A program made the position numbers and the translations under genes. From Gallaecimonas sp045291545 (GTDB lineage Bacteria; Pseudomonadota; Gammaproteobacteria; Enterobacterales; Gallaecimonadaceae): a stretch of DNA of 64,000 bases. A model generated the notes under the pieces. That model made no database searches. It was not told the DNA's origin and saw only the letters and a list, made by a program, of their open reading frames with translations. Below are positions 50,066-59,362 of the stretch, in pieces. Location: assembly GCF_045291545.1 (NCBI RefSeq), contig NZ_CP149514.1, forward strand, positions 1,054,001 to 1,118,000, read 5' to 3'. Position 1 is the stretch's first letter. Each line of letters begins with the position of its first letter.

Positions 50066-50998
50066 ATGAAACTACGTTATTTGTTGATGCTGTTACCGCT
50101 GCCGGCACTGGCAGCTATTACGCCTCGGCCACTGTCAGCCATTCCCGATGATGCCTTCGGGGCTAAAGTGCGCCAGGGCTACCAACTTTTCGTCAATACC
50201 CAGCAGCTGCGTGGCAGCTATGTGGGTAACGATCTCAACTGTAGTAACTGCCACATGGATGCTGGCCGTAAAGCCAATGCGGCGCCGCTGTGGGGAAGCT
50301 GGTTTGCTTACCCGGCATTTCGCAAAAAGAACAATAAAATCAACAGTTTTGAAATGCGCCTGCAAGGCTGCTTTACCTATTCGATGAACGGTAAGGCGCC
50401 GCCATCAGGTAGCCCGGAACTGCTGGCGCTGGCCGCTTATGCCTATTGGCTGGGTATGGGTTCACTGACACCGGCTGACCAGCCAGTGCCGGAAGCCAGT
50501 GACACCGTGCTGCGCGAAGGTGGCCAGGCGAAAGACTTCACACCACCGGCAGGCTGGACAAAAGACACGCTCAAAGCTTTACCGGGTCGCGGTTACCCGA
50601 AACTGGCTGCGCAAAAGGTGGATATTGAGCGGGGTAGAGCGGTGTATACCGCCCACTGCGCCTTGTGCCATGGCCCTGATGGCCAGGGCCGGAAGATGGC
50701 TGACCGGGTTGTATTCCCACCCTTGTGGGGGCCCAACAGCTTTAACTGGGGGGCCGGCATGCACCGGGTGAATACTGCCGCAGGCTTTATTCATGCCAAC
50801 ATGCCGCTTGGTCAGAGCATGCAGCTCACCGAGCAACAAGCCTGGGATGTTGCTGCCTTTATGGACAGCCATTCCCGCCCGCAAGACCCGCGTTTTGACG
50901 GTGATATTGAGAAAACCCGTAGCCAGTTCCATCAGCATCAGGGCTACTACGGCCAGCCGATGACGGACGAATCGCCGCCAGAGGGTAAGCAACAGTGA
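50066..50998 (+). CDS. tsdA: Thiosulfate dehydrogenase-like di-haem cytochrome
   Basis: A 310-residue periplasmic di-haem enzyme that would oxidise thiosulfate to tetrathionate (or run in reverse). Haem sites are CSNCHMDAG near residue 59 and CALCHGPDGQG near residue 198. The RLQGCFTYSMNG segment (about residues 98-109) supplies the unusual axial cysteine of TsdA in the form C-x3-SMNG. A signal peptide (MKLRYLLMLLPLPALA) leads. It is paired with the TsdB-like cytochrome upstream and followed by a terminator. The convergent neighbour is a DsrE-family sulfur protein, supporting a sulfur role. Confidence 0.85.
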   Translation: MKLRYLLMLLPLPALAAITPRPLSAIPDDAFGAKVRQGYQLFVNTQQLRGSYVGNDLNCSNCHMDAGRKANAAPLWGSWFAYPAFRKKNNKINSFEMRLQGCFTYSMNGKAPPSGSPELLALAAYAYWLGMGSLTPADQPVPEASDTVLREGGQAKDFTPPAGWTKDTLKALPGRGYPKLAAQKVDIERGRAVYTAHCALCHGPDGQGRKMADRVVFPPLWGPNSFNWGAGMHRVNTAAGFIHANMPLGQSMQLTEQQAWDVAAFMDSHSRPQDPRFDGDIEKTRSQFHQHQGYYGQPMTDESPPEGKQQ

Positions 50999-51025
50999 AA
51001 AAAGGCGCCGAAAGGCGCCTTTTTT
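50998..51025. terminator. Bidirectional terminator between tsdA and the DsrE gene
   Basis: Stem AAGGCGCC/GGCGCCTT with four-base loop; A-run and T-run flank it. Confidence 0.87.
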
Positions 51026-51026
51026 A

Positions 51027-51524
51027 TCAGGGGATCAGGGCATAGCCTTCTTGCTGTAGTACCGTCAGTTCAGTCATGGCTGACAGCGCTTCCTGTACGC
51101 CGGGGCGCAGCTCTTGTTCGCTGTAACCGAAAGCGTTGTAGGACTGGCCACAAACATACACTTTGACGCCAGCTTTGATCAGTTCATCAAGCAGCCGGTT
51201 GGTTTTATCGGCGACCTTAAAGTGCTGCTGATAGGCGGTATCCGACAGGGCGTAGCGGGTGGCGGCGCCGTGCAGCACCATGGCCAGGCGCATGCGTTTT
51301 ACGTCTATTCCGGCCTGGGCATGCATGTTCAGGTAGCGGGCTACTCTTTCCACTTGTGGGTTCACAATGCCAGGTTCCGGGGCGGTGTGTTCATCGAACA
51401 CCGCTTTGAGTAACACATCAGCGGGGATGGCGGCATGGTGCTTGACGCTGAAAACCGGGCCAAAGTCTTTGATCACCGGGCCCATGGTGGTTTCAGCTGC
51501 CATAACAAAAGCGAGCATTGACAT
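51027..51524 (-). CDS. DsrE-family protein
   Basis: A 165-residue DsrE/DsrF-like protein. It begins with GPVIKDFGPVFSVK and has the fold's RLAMVLHGAATRYAL strand and a conserved cysteine in VKVYVCGQSYNAFGY, which in relatives carries or senses sulfur. The first dozen residues are hydrophobic but short and lack a basic start, so export is doubtful. It is convergent with tsdBA, suggesting a linked role in sulfur metabolism. Confidence 0.78.
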   Translation of the reverse strand: MSMLAFVMAAETTMGPVIKDFGPVFSVKHHAAIPADVLLKAVFDEHTAPEPGIVNPQVERVARYLNMHAQAGIDVKRMRLAMVLHGAATRYALSDTAYQQHFKVADKTNRLLDELIKAGVKVYVCGQSYNAFGYSEQELRPGVQEALSAMTELTVLQQEGYALIP

Positions 51525-51536
51525 AACGGCGTTTCC

Positions 51537-53060
51537 TTATTTGTGCAGCGTCAATGAAAACAGATCGCCACGGCGATCCTTGAGATTACGAACCGAGCCT
51601 TCCGAGCGCACGACTTTGAGCCGGTCCAGATCCAGATCAGAGAACAGGATCATCTCGGTATTGGGCGTAGCTTCGGCCATCACTGCATCGTGCGGGAAGG
51701 AAAAATCAGATGGGCTGAATACCGCTGACTGGGCATATTGCACATCCAGGCTTTGTACCTCCGGCAGGTTGCCCACCGAGCCGCAAATGGCCACATAGCA
51801 TTCGTTTTCAATGGCCCGCGCCTGAGCGCAGTGGCGCACCCGCAGATAGGCGTTTTTGGTATCGGTCCAGAACGGTACAAAGAGAATTTCCATGTCCTGA
51901 TCGGCCAGCAGCCGCCCCAGTTCAGGAAACTCCACATCGTAACAGATCAAAATGCCAATGGTGCCGGCGTCGGTTTCAAAGCTGCGCAGCTTATGGCCAC
52001 CTTCGATCACCCAGTCACGACGTTCGTGCGGGGTAATGTGCAGTTTATATTGTTCTTCCACCGAGCCGTCACGGCGGCACAGGTAGGCGACGTTAAACAG
52101 TTCATTGCCGTCCAGCAGTGGCATTGAGCCGGTAATGATATTGATGTTGTAGCTGACCGCCATCTGCGAGATCTGCTGGCGAAAATGCTCGGTGAAACTG
52201 GCCAGATAACGAATGGCTTCCTGCTGGTGGTGGGTATTGGCCAGGCCCATTAACGGAGCGTTGAAAAACTCCGGGAAAATCACGAAATCGGATTTGTAGT
52301 CCGACACCGCATCAACGAAATACTCCACCTGCTTGAGTACCGCCTCGGCGCTGTGAAATTCACGCATTTGCCATTGCACGGCACCAATGCGCACCTGCCG
52401 CTTGTTGGTGCTGATGGGGTGGTCGTCTGGTTCAAAAAGAATATTCGACCATTCCAGTAAGGTGGCGTAGCCCTGGGAGCGGGTGTCTTCCGGCAGGTAC
52501 TGGCGTAGTAGCCGTTTAACCTGGAAGTCGTTGGCCAGCTGAAAACTCAAAATGGGGTCGTAAATGGCTTTGCGATCTACCTGCTCAATGTATTTCGCCG
52601 GGCTCATTTCATCAGCGTACTTGTGGTAGTTAACGATACGGCCACCGGCCAGAATGGCCCGCAGGTTGAGGTTACGGCATAAATCCTTGCGCGCCTCATA
52701 GAGCCGCCGGCCGAGCCGGAAGCCGCGATAATCCGGGTGAATGAATACGTCCAGGCCGTACAGCGCATCGCCTTTGGGGTCGTGGGCAATGGTCATGCGC
52801 TTGTCGATCAGGTCGTCATAGGTATGAGGGTTGGAAAAGCGCTCGTAGTCTACCTGTACGGTCAGGGCAACGGCCACCAGCTGGCCTTGATCCTCAATCA
52901 TGATCTGGCCCTGGGGAAACTGATCAATCAGCGCGCTGATGGTGTGTTCCGGCCATGAGCCACCAATGTCGTGGTATACCTGATCCATCAGGATCTGTAA
53001 CTGTGGGAAGTCCTTTTTGCTCAGTTCACGGACGGTGAGGATCAGCTCTTCGGTGCTCAT
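51537..53060 (-). CDS. GNAT acetyltransferase-nitrilase fusion
   Basis: A 507-residue two-domain protein. An N-terminal GNAT domain (about residues 8-190) has DYRGFRLGRRLYEARKDLC as the acetyl-CoA segment. A C-terminal carbon-nitrogen hydrolase (about 215-505) has the Glu-Lys-Cys triad in FPEFF, YKLHITPHE and ILICYDVEFPE. This fusion occurs in many proteobacteria and probably acts on an amide or amine metabolite; the substrate is unknown. The ATG at 53060 begins the conserved part. It lies 12 bases upstream of the DsrE gene on the same strand. Confidence 0.85.
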   Translation of the reverse strand: MSTEELILTVRELSKKDFPQLQILMDQVYHDIGGSWPEHTISALIDQFPQGQIMIEDQGQLVAVALTVQVDYERFSNPHTYDDLIDKRMTIAHDPKGDALYGLDVFIHPDYRGFRLGRRLYEARKDLCRNLNLRAILAGGRIVNYHKYADEMSPAKYIEQVDRKAIYDPILSFQLANDFQVKRLLRQYLPEDTRSQGYATLLEWSNILFEPDDHPISTNKRQVRIGAVQWQMREFHSAEAVLKQVEYFVDAVSDYKSDFVIFPEFFNAPLMGLANTHHQQEAIRYLASFTEHFRQQISQMAVSYNINIITGSMPLLDGNELFNVAYLCRRDGSVEEQYKLHITPHERRDWVIEGGHKLRSFETDAGTIGILICYDVEFPELGRLLADQDMEILFVPFWTDTKNAYLRVRHCAQARAIENECYVAICGSVGNLPEVQSLDVQYAQSAVFSPSDFSFPHDAVMAEATPNTEMILFSDLDLDRLKVVRSEGSVRNLKDRRGDLFSLTLHK

Positions 53061-53225
53061 GGGGTCTCCCGTTGCTTCGCACGCTTTCACGCTACCGCAA
53101 AAGCGCGGTCTTGCCCAGATCCAAACTTGGCAGATCATTTTGTCTGCCACTGGTAAATGATATTCCGCGTTGTTAGTGGCCGATCTAGTCTTTGTTCATC
53201 ATTAAACAACCTGGAGCGTGGCGTG

Positions 53226-54089
53226 ATGAAACATCTCTGGCTGGTTGGCCTGACGGCTGCCACTTTGCTGGCAGGTTGTGACTCGAATCCGAAGGCCCGG
53301 GTGCCTAGCAAAGCACCGGAGCAAACAGTGGCAACAGTGGTGCATCAGCCCAAAGCCGATGCAGACAGCAGCCCGTTACTGATTAAAACCCTGACGCCAC
53401 GCCAGCAGGCACTGGCGATGACGCTGCTGGACATGCCACTGAAATTTGCCCCGGGCCGTTACAGCCAGTACATCCTGCCCGATGGCAGCGGCAGCTTCCC
53501 GCTGTTTCTGGGTAAAAAAACCGGTCGGCCCATGGCTTCTGCCGGGGTTAGCCATGCAGGCCGGCGTTACGTGGCCTTTGGGACCGTGCCGGTAACCTAC
53601 GAATTTGAACCCTTTCGTGACAACCTCAAAGAATTGATGGGCTGGCTGATGACCGGCAATACCGTCAGTGCTTATCGTAAGGGCAGTACTGTGGCGCTGG
53701 CTCACCTGGGCACCCAGGAACGTAAAGTGGTGGGGTGGTTGCACCGCTACATGCCGGGGCTGACGCTGGCGCGCTGTGACGTGCTGGGGCTGGCTGATTG
53801 CCTCAAGGGTGCGGATATGGTGATCACCGGCGTCGAAGGGGATGAGGATCAGGCGAAAACCCTGGTCAGTGCCTTCAAGGCCCAGCCACAACTGCCGGTA
53901 TTGTACCTGCATACCCAGTTCTGGAAGCAAAGCGACTTTGCCAAGCCGGTACTGCGTATGCTGCATCTGAAACAGGGCCAAACCGGTGGCAACTACTGGG
54001 CCCAGGACGCTGCTAACTGGAAAAATGTCACAGACATGTTCCAGACCGAAGTATCCCTGAACACCTATAACAACCGTCTGGCTCCTTGA
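53226..54089 (+). CDS. Uncharacterised lipoprotein
   Basis: A 287-residue lipoprotein (lipobox LLAGCDS) with a short disordered linker, then a folded domain. YVAFGTVPVTYEF and the later MVITGVEGDEDQAKTL and QLPVLYLHTQFW segments suggest a Rossmann or amidotransferase-like alpha/beta core. There is some resemblance to the N-terminal domains of ImpA/AcfD-type M60 peptidase lipoproteins, but no protease domain is present. The ATG at 53226 starts the signal peptide after GGAGCGTGGC. It is transcribed alone, with a terminator shared with the convergent chemoreceptor. Confidence 0.6.
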   Translation: MKHLWLVGLTAATLLAGCDSNPKARVPSKAPEQTVATVVHQPKADADSSPLLIKTLTPRQQALAMTLLDMPLKFAPGRYSQYILPDGSGSFPLFLGKKTGRPMASAGVSHAGRRYVAFGTVPVTYEFEPFRDNLKELMGWLMTGNTVSAYRKGSTVALAHLGTQERKVVGWLHRYMPGLTLARCDVLGLADCLKGADMVITGVEGDEDQAKTLVSAFKAQPQLPVLYLHTQFWKQSDFAKPVLRMLHLKQGQTGGNYWAQDAANWKNVTDMFQTEVSLNTYNNRLAP

Positions 54090-54108
54090 GCATTTTACCC
54101 CCTTGAAC

Positions 54109-54132
54109 AGGCGCCCTCGGGCGCCTTTTTTT
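54109..54132. terminator. Terminator between the lipoprotein and chemoreceptor genes
   Basis: Stem AGGCGCC/GGCGCCT with a four-base loop and a seven-T tract. It slightly overlaps the stop of the convergent chemoreceptor gene. Confidence 0.85.
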
Positions 54133-56248
54133 AGGTTCGCAGCTTGGCCAGTTCGTTGTCCAGTTCCTTCACTAGCTGGTGCAGGGTGGTGCCAGCGTGT
54201 TCGGCTTTGCCGGCCAGCGTTGCCAGCTCACTGGCGGCGCTGCCAATACCGGTAATATTGCGGTTAATGGCATCGGACACCGAACTTTGCTCCTCGGCGG
54301 CGGTAGCCATCTGGGTGACATGGTCATTGATGGTATTAATCAGCTCCACCACCCCTTGCAGATCTTGATAGGCGCTTTGGGTAACCTCAACCGTTGCGGT
54401 AGCGGTGTTGACGCCCTGATCGATCACGGCAACTGTGGTGGAAACTTCGTTATTCAGGTTGCTTATCACCTCGGAAATATCATCGGTCGAGCTGCGGGTC
54501 TTGGCTGCCAGAGCCCGCACTTCATCAGCCACTACCGCAAAGCCCCGGCCATGCTCACCGGCGCGAGCAGCCTCAATAGCGGCGTTGAGCGCCAGCAAGT
54601 TGGTTTGTTCGGCAATACTGCGGATCACATCCAAAATGCTGTGAATGTCGCCACTACGGGCGGCAACCTGGTTCACGGCCGTGGCGGCAGTGGACATGCT
54701 GTCGGCCAGTTGCTGCACATCGCTGACCGCCGTTTCCAGTGTGCCACGAGAGCTTTGAATGGCGTCATTGGCCTCTTTGGCTTCACCGGCGGCCTGAGCG
54801 GCAAACTGCGCCACTTCACTGGCAGCGGCACTCATTTCGTTCATGGCAGTGACCACCGAGTCAATTTCACTGTGCTGGCGGGCAACCAAGGCCCGGGTTT
54901 CGGTGGCAATACTGGCAGATTCTTGTGCCTGTTGGCCTACCTGATGACTGATGTTCTTCTGGTGGCTGATCATGGCCCTGAGCTTGTCTAAGAAGTGATT
55001 AAAGCCACTTGCCAGCGTTATTAACTCCCGGTGCCTGTCTACGGCGACTTCCTGGGTCAGATCGCCGTCGTTACTGTTGAGGTTGCTGATCCGGCCATTG
55101 AGTTCCTGCAGCGGCTTGGTGATGGTGCGGATCAACAGCGCGATCAGCAGTAGCGCCACCAGTACCACTGCCAGGCCTGTCACTAATTGGCTGACCACCA
55201 GAGTGTCAAAGCGCGACTTGATACTGCTGTTCATGGCATCAACACTGGCCAGCGCTGCCGCTTTAGGTACAGAGATGATCAGCGTCCAGTTTACGTTCGG
55301 TGCCTTGATGTGTACCGGGTAAGCAATAAAAAAATGGTCATCGGTGCTAAAGCTGTCGTTGGCCTTCATGGCCAGGAGCCTGTCAGCCAGGTTTGGCATG
55401 ACGCTACTGAGCGGTTTTGCCAACTGCTGCGGGTATTGGCTGGCTGCCACCAGAAAGCCTTTTTGACTGAGCAGCAGCACCGAGCTGTTCCCCTGGTACA
55501 GGGATTGCGCCAAAGTCTCGATGCGCCGCTGAAAAACCGGCAGATTGAGATCCACGCCAATGACGCCGCGAAAACGCCCGTCGGCAACCACCGGTACGGT
55601 TAATGACGTCATCAGTTCGGTGTTGCCTGGGGCGATTTCATAGAGATAGGGCTCCATCAGGCAGGGCTTTTTCGTATCCATGGCGCACAGATACCACTCC
55701 GCCTTGCGCTGGCCGTTACTGTCGAGGCTGGCGTCATGCTTTTCTGCAGGGTCGTCCACCGGCTGCTGTTCAATACTGCCATCGCGGTTACGGGTAAAAT
55801 AAATCTCCAGGTTGCCGGCCCCTTTGACAGAGTGGCTGACACCGTTCTGGTAGTCAGCGTCCTTGCCGTCGTAACCATTGCTTTCAAACTGACTGTAAAT
55901 CGCGCTGATGGCCGGGGTACTGAGCAACATGGCCTGGTCGAGCTGTTCTACCTGGTCACGGCTAAATAGCTGCTGGCTGTTTATGCTGTTTTCCAATACC
56001 CCGGCCAGAGACAGCGGCGTGCGATAGGCTTCATTGATAAAGGCAGCAAGGGAAAGCCCGGCTTCGCCGGCCTGAGCCTGTAAACTGTGTTTCAGCTCGG
56101 TGGTTACCTGGGCAGTGCTTTGCTGGCGCACTTTGTCGGCAGTGCCGTTCAAAAAAATCTCGACAACTAGAGTCAGTACGGCAACCGAAATAAATAACAA
56201 CAAGGCCGTAGCCAGAAAGAGTTTGAACGCGAGGGATTTATCTTTCAT
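54131..56248 (-). CDS. Methyl-accepting chemotaxis protein with dCache sensor
   Basis: A 705-residue transmembrane chemoreceptor. It has an N-terminal helix (about residues 9-30) and a large periplasmic dCache-type sensor (about 35-345) with FRGVIGVDLNLPVFQRRI. A second helix (about 355-378), a HAMP domain and the cytoplasmic signalling domain with EQTNLLALNAAIEAARAGE and GFAVVADEVRALA follow. The sensor probably binds a small organic ligand such as an amino acid. It is monocistronic. Confidence 0.9.
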   Translation of the reverse strand: MKDKSLAFKLFLATALLLFISVAVLTLVVEIFLNGTADKVRQQSTAQVTTELKHSLQAQAGEAGLSLAAFINEAYRTPLSLAGVLENSINSQQLFSRDQVEQLDQAMLLSTPAISAIYSQFESNGYDGKDADYQNGVSHSVKGAGNLEIYFTRNRDGSIEQQPVDDPAEKHDASLDSNGQRKAEWYLCAMDTKKPCLMEPYLYEIAPGNTELMTSLTVPVVADGRFRGVIGVDLNLPVFQRRIETLAQSLYQGNSSVLLLSQKGFLVAASQYPQQLAKPLSSVMPNLADRLLAMKANDSFSTDDHFFIAYPVHIKAPNVNWTLIISVPKAAALASVDAMNSSIKSRFDTLVVSQLVTGLAVVLVALLLIALLIRTITKPLQELNGRISNLNSNDGDLTQEVAVDRHRELITLASGFNHFLDKLRAMISHQKNISHQVGQQAQESASIATETRALVARQHSEIDSVVTAMNEMSAAASEVAQFAAQAAGEAKEANDAIQSSRGTLETAVSDVQQLADSMSTAATAVNQVAARSGDIHSILDVIRSIAEQTNLLALNAAIEAARAGEHGRGFAVVADEVRALAAKTRSSTDDISEVISNLNNEVSTTVAVIDQGVNTATATVEVTQSAYQDLQGVVELINTINDHVTQMATAAEEQSSVSDAINRNITGIGSAASELATLAGKAEHAGTTLHQLVKELDNELAKLRT

Positions 56249-56361
56249 CGTCAGGATACCTGTTGTTATGACGGCGCTGGGGCTACCCGGGTGTTGTTAC
56301 TAGTATGTGTCATAAATGAGAGAAACCAGACTAAAATCATCACCTTTGCCACGGAGGCCGG

Positions 56362-57909
56362 ATGCGCTTAGCGGAAGTATGGTTACGCCAGTTTCAGGGC
56401 ATTGGCGAGTTGCAGCTGCCACTGGACGATGCCACCACGGTACTGGCTGAAAATGCCTGGGGACGGCGCTCTTTTCTTAATGCCCTGGATAAAGTGCTGG
56501 GCCCCCATGGCCTGGATGCAGAATTCACGGACGACGACTTTCATCAAAACTGTAATTGGCTCAGCATTACCCTGACCTTTGTGGAGCGCCACGGCGGCCA
56601 CTGGCGGCGTCTGCGCTACCGGCCGCTGCGGGCACTGATGTGGGGGGAAGCCGATGGCCATATGCGGCTGAAGCTGCGCTGGCAGGTTTATCGCGGGCAG
56701 TCGCCACAGGTGGCCTTTATTAATGCCGATGGTGACGCCATCACGCATCCGGATTCAGAGCGACTGGCCCGGCACTTACTGACCCTGCACCCGATGCTAC
56801 GGTTGGGGTATCTGCAAGACGACCACCCGCAGCGCGGTGCGCTTTTTCAGCAGTGGCTGGATAATCCGGAAGGCCCGACCGAACAACAGATGCAGGAAGG
56901 ACTGGCGGCGGTGCGCGAACTGCTGGCTCGTTATCTTGGCCATGAGCGGCGCCGTCAGCCACGGCGTGATAAAGCTGCCATTGCCCGCCAGCCAATTAAC
57001 TGGCAGGCCATTCGCACTCTGGAGCAGGTAGCCGAACAGCATGCCAGCCGGCAAGCGCGTTTGGCGTTGCTGGGGCTGTTTGGGGCGCTGATAGGGCAAG
57101 AAGCGGTGCGGCCTTTTGCCCGTCTGGCACGGCCGTTACTGGTGCTTGATAACCCGGAGCTGCGTCTGCATCCGGTGATGCTTGCTACCTTTTGGAGCCT
57201 GGTCGAACAGCTACCGCTGAGCCGGCTGCTGCTGACTCAGTCACCGGAATTGCTGGGGGCGCAGGATCTGTTGTCGATCCGCCGCTTGCTGCGCCGCCAG
57301 GGTAATCTGCAGTGCTTTCGGCTGACTCACCATCTGCGCAATGACGACTATCGGCGCATTGGCTTTCATTTGCGGGTCAACCGTCCGGCCAGTTTGTTTG
57401 CGCGTGGCTGGCTGCTGGTCGAAGGGGAAACGGAGATCTGGCTGATGTCGGAGCTGGCGCATATTGCCGGTATTCACCTGGCCGCCGAGGGGATCCGGGT
57501 GATTGATTTTGCCCAGTGTGGCTTGCGGCCACTACTGCACCTGGCCAAAGACATGGGGATTGCTGTTCATGTGTTATGTGACGGTGATGAAGCCGGAAAC
57601 CGTTATGCGGCGACCACCGCCGCCATTGCCGGGGAACAAGCGGTGACACGGTTACCGGAACAGGATATTGAGCACTTTTTCTATCAGCAGGGTTATAAAG
57701 CGGCCTTTTTGCAACTGGCCCGCTGGCATGGCGCGGCTGGTAGTCCGGGGCAGGTGATCCGCGCCGCTATGCACCGTCATTCCAAGCCGGCGCTGGCTTT
57801 GGCACTGGCAGAACTGGCTGGTGAACGGGGTAAAGAAGGGGTACCGCCGCTGTTGCGACGGCTGTTTGCCAGCCTGCGCCAGCAGGCGTTGGCGCAGGCG
57901 CCGAAATAA
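56362..57909 (+). CDS. ybjD: YbjD-family OLD nuclease with altered ATPase motifs
   Basis: A 515-residue OLD-family protein (AAA/ABC-type ATPase plus TOPRIM nuclease) closely parallel to E. coli YbjD (DUF2813). The TOPRIM part looks intact, with LLVEGETE (Glu354) and LCDGDEAGNRYA (Asp407, Asp409). In the ATPase, however, Walker A reads ENAWGRRSF where relatives have ENAWGKSS, so the nucleotide-binding lysine is Arg35. The Walker B region reads LVLDNPELRLHP where relatives have IEDPETRLHP. ATP hydrolysis is therefore probably weak or lost. The ATG follows GGAGG. Confidence 0.88.
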   Translation: MRLAEVWLRQFQGIGELQLPLDDATTVLAENAWGRRSFLNALDKVLGPHGLDAEFTDDDFHQNCNWLSITLTFVERHGGHWRRLRYRPLRALMWGEADGHMRLKLRWQVYRGQSPQVAFINADGDAITHPDSERLARHLLTLHPMLRLGYLQDDHPQRGALFQQWLDNPEGPTEQQMQEGLAAVRELLARYLGHERRRQPRRDKAAIARQPINWQAIRTLEQVAEQHASRQARLALLGLFGALIGQEAVRPFARLARPLLVLDNPELRLHPVMLATFWSLVEQLPLSRLLLTQSPELLGAQDLLSIRRLLRRQGNLQCFRLTHHLRNDDYRRIGFHLRVNRPASLFARGWLLVEGETEIWLMSELAHIAGIHLAAEGIRVIDFAQCGLRPLLHLAKDMGIAVHVLCDGDEAGNRYAATTAAIAGEQAVTRLPEQDIEHFFYQQGYKAAFLQLARWHGAAGSPGQVIRAAMHRHSKPALALALAELAGERGKEGVPPLLRRLFASLRQQALAQAPK

Positions 57910-57968
57910 CCCGTCAGGGTGAGAAATGTGGCACAATAAACGGCCATTTCTGCGGTACAGGTTGTATT

Positions 57969-59180
57969 GTGTCGTCGCCCCGCGTTGTACCTTTTTCACT
58001 GGTTGTTACCCTTGGCCTGGTGGCCATGCTGACACCACTGGCCATTGACATGTATCTGCCCAGCTTGCCTCGTATTGCCCGCGATCTGGGAGTCTCTAAC
58101 GGGGCTGTGCAGGGCACGGTATCTGCGTATGTGCTGGGTTTTGGCCTGGGTCAGCTGGTACTGGGGCCTTTGGCCGATGGCCTGGGTCGGCGGCCGGTAC
58201 TGATCACCGGCACCTTGATTTTTACCCTGCTGGCGCCGTTGTGTGCCATGGCCGGTGACGTACATTGGCTGCAATGGCTGCGTGTTGCCCAGGGGGCCTC
58301 TGGGGCGGCGGCATCAGTGGTGATTTATGCGTTGCTGCGCGATCTGGTGGATGATCGCAATGAGCTGTCGCGGCTGTTTTCCTCTATCACTCTGGTGGTT
58401 ACCCTGGCGCCATTACTGGCACCGATCATTGGTGGCTGGATCCTCACGTTCAGCCATTGGCAGGGCATTTTCTGGGCTTTGACGGGGTTTGGCCTGGCAG
58501 CCAGTCTGCTGGTGTGGTGGCGGGTGCCGGAGACCCTGCGCCAGCGTGAATCGCTGGCTTTATTACCGGTACTGAGGCGTTACCGGCAGTTGCTGATGAC
58601 CCCGCCGATGCTCGGGCTGATGCTGTGTTCCGGCTTTTCCTTCGGGGGGCTGATGGCTTTTTTAACCGCAGGCTCCTTTGTCTATATCAATGACTATGGA
58701 GTGGCGGAAAGCCACTTCGGTTATTACTTTGGCCTTAATGTGTTGGCCCTGATGACGGTGACGCTATTTAATGGCCGCATGGTTTATCGCTGGGGGCCAC
58801 AGCGCTTGCTGTCGTTGGCTTTGCGCCTGCAACTGGGAGCAGCCGCGATGGCCCTCACGGTCGTGCTGACCCAGGGGCCTTTCTGGCTACTGGTACTCGG
58901 TGTTATGGGTTATGTCGGTTCGTTGTCGATGGTTGGCTCCAACATCATGAGCCTGGTACTGGAGAAGGTACCCAACATGGCCGGTACCGCTTCTTCACTG
59001 ACTGGCAGCTTACGTTTTGGCATTGGTGCCTGTGTCGGTATGGTGGTTGCGGCCATTAAAGGTGCCGATGCGCTGGCGATGACCGGTGCGATGCTGGCAT
59101 CGGCCTGTTTGGCCAGTGTCGGTTTTTGGGGGATTTATCGCCGTAGTGGCGAAACTTCCGGCACTCAGACGCCTGTTTGA
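57969..59180 (+). CDS. Bcr/CflA-family drug resistance MFS transporter
   Basis: A 403-residue twelve-helix MFS exporter of the Bcr/CflA (DHA1) group. The N-terminal LTPLAIDMYLPSLPRIARDLG and the GLGQLVLGPLADGLGRRPV loop motif are diagnostic, and RVAQGASGAAASVVI follows as in Bcr. Members export bicyclomycin, sulfonamides, chloramphenicol or cysteine. It starts at GTG. The tRNA-fMet gene follows on the same strand after about 70 bases. Confidence 0.88.
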   Translation: MSSPRVVPFSLVVTLGLVAMLTPLAIDMYLPSLPRIARDLGVSNGAVQGTVSAYVLGFGLGQLVLGPLADGLGRRPVLITGTLIFTLLAPLCAMAGDVHWLQWLRVAQGASGAAASVVIYALLRDLVDDRNELSRLFSSITLVVTLAPLLAPIIGGWILTFSHWQGIFWALTGFGLAASLLVWWRVPETLRQRESLALLPVLRRYRQLLMTPPMLGLMLCSGFSFGGLMAFLTAGSFVYINDYGVAESHFGYYFGLNVLALMTVTLFNGRMVYRWGPQRLLSLALRLQLGAAAMALTVVLTQGPFWLLVLGVMGYVGSLSMVGSNIMSLVLEKVPNMAGTASSLTGSLRFGIGACVGMVVAAIKGADALAMTGAMLASACLASVGFWGIYRRSGETSGTQTPV

Positions 59181-59252
59181 TGGGGAAATGAGCAAACGAG
59201 CAGTTCTGCTATTGCCTGGCGCCGGAAAGTCCGTATAGTAGCCAGCATCAGA

Positions 59253-59329
<77 letters not shown>

Positions 59330-59335
59330 CATATC

Positions 59336-59362
59336 AAAAACCCGGCCTCGTGCCGGGTTTTT
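59336..59362 (+). terminator. Intrinsic terminator after tRNA-fMet
   Basis: Stem ACCCGGC/GCCGGGT with CTCGT loop and five T. Confidence 0.9.
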
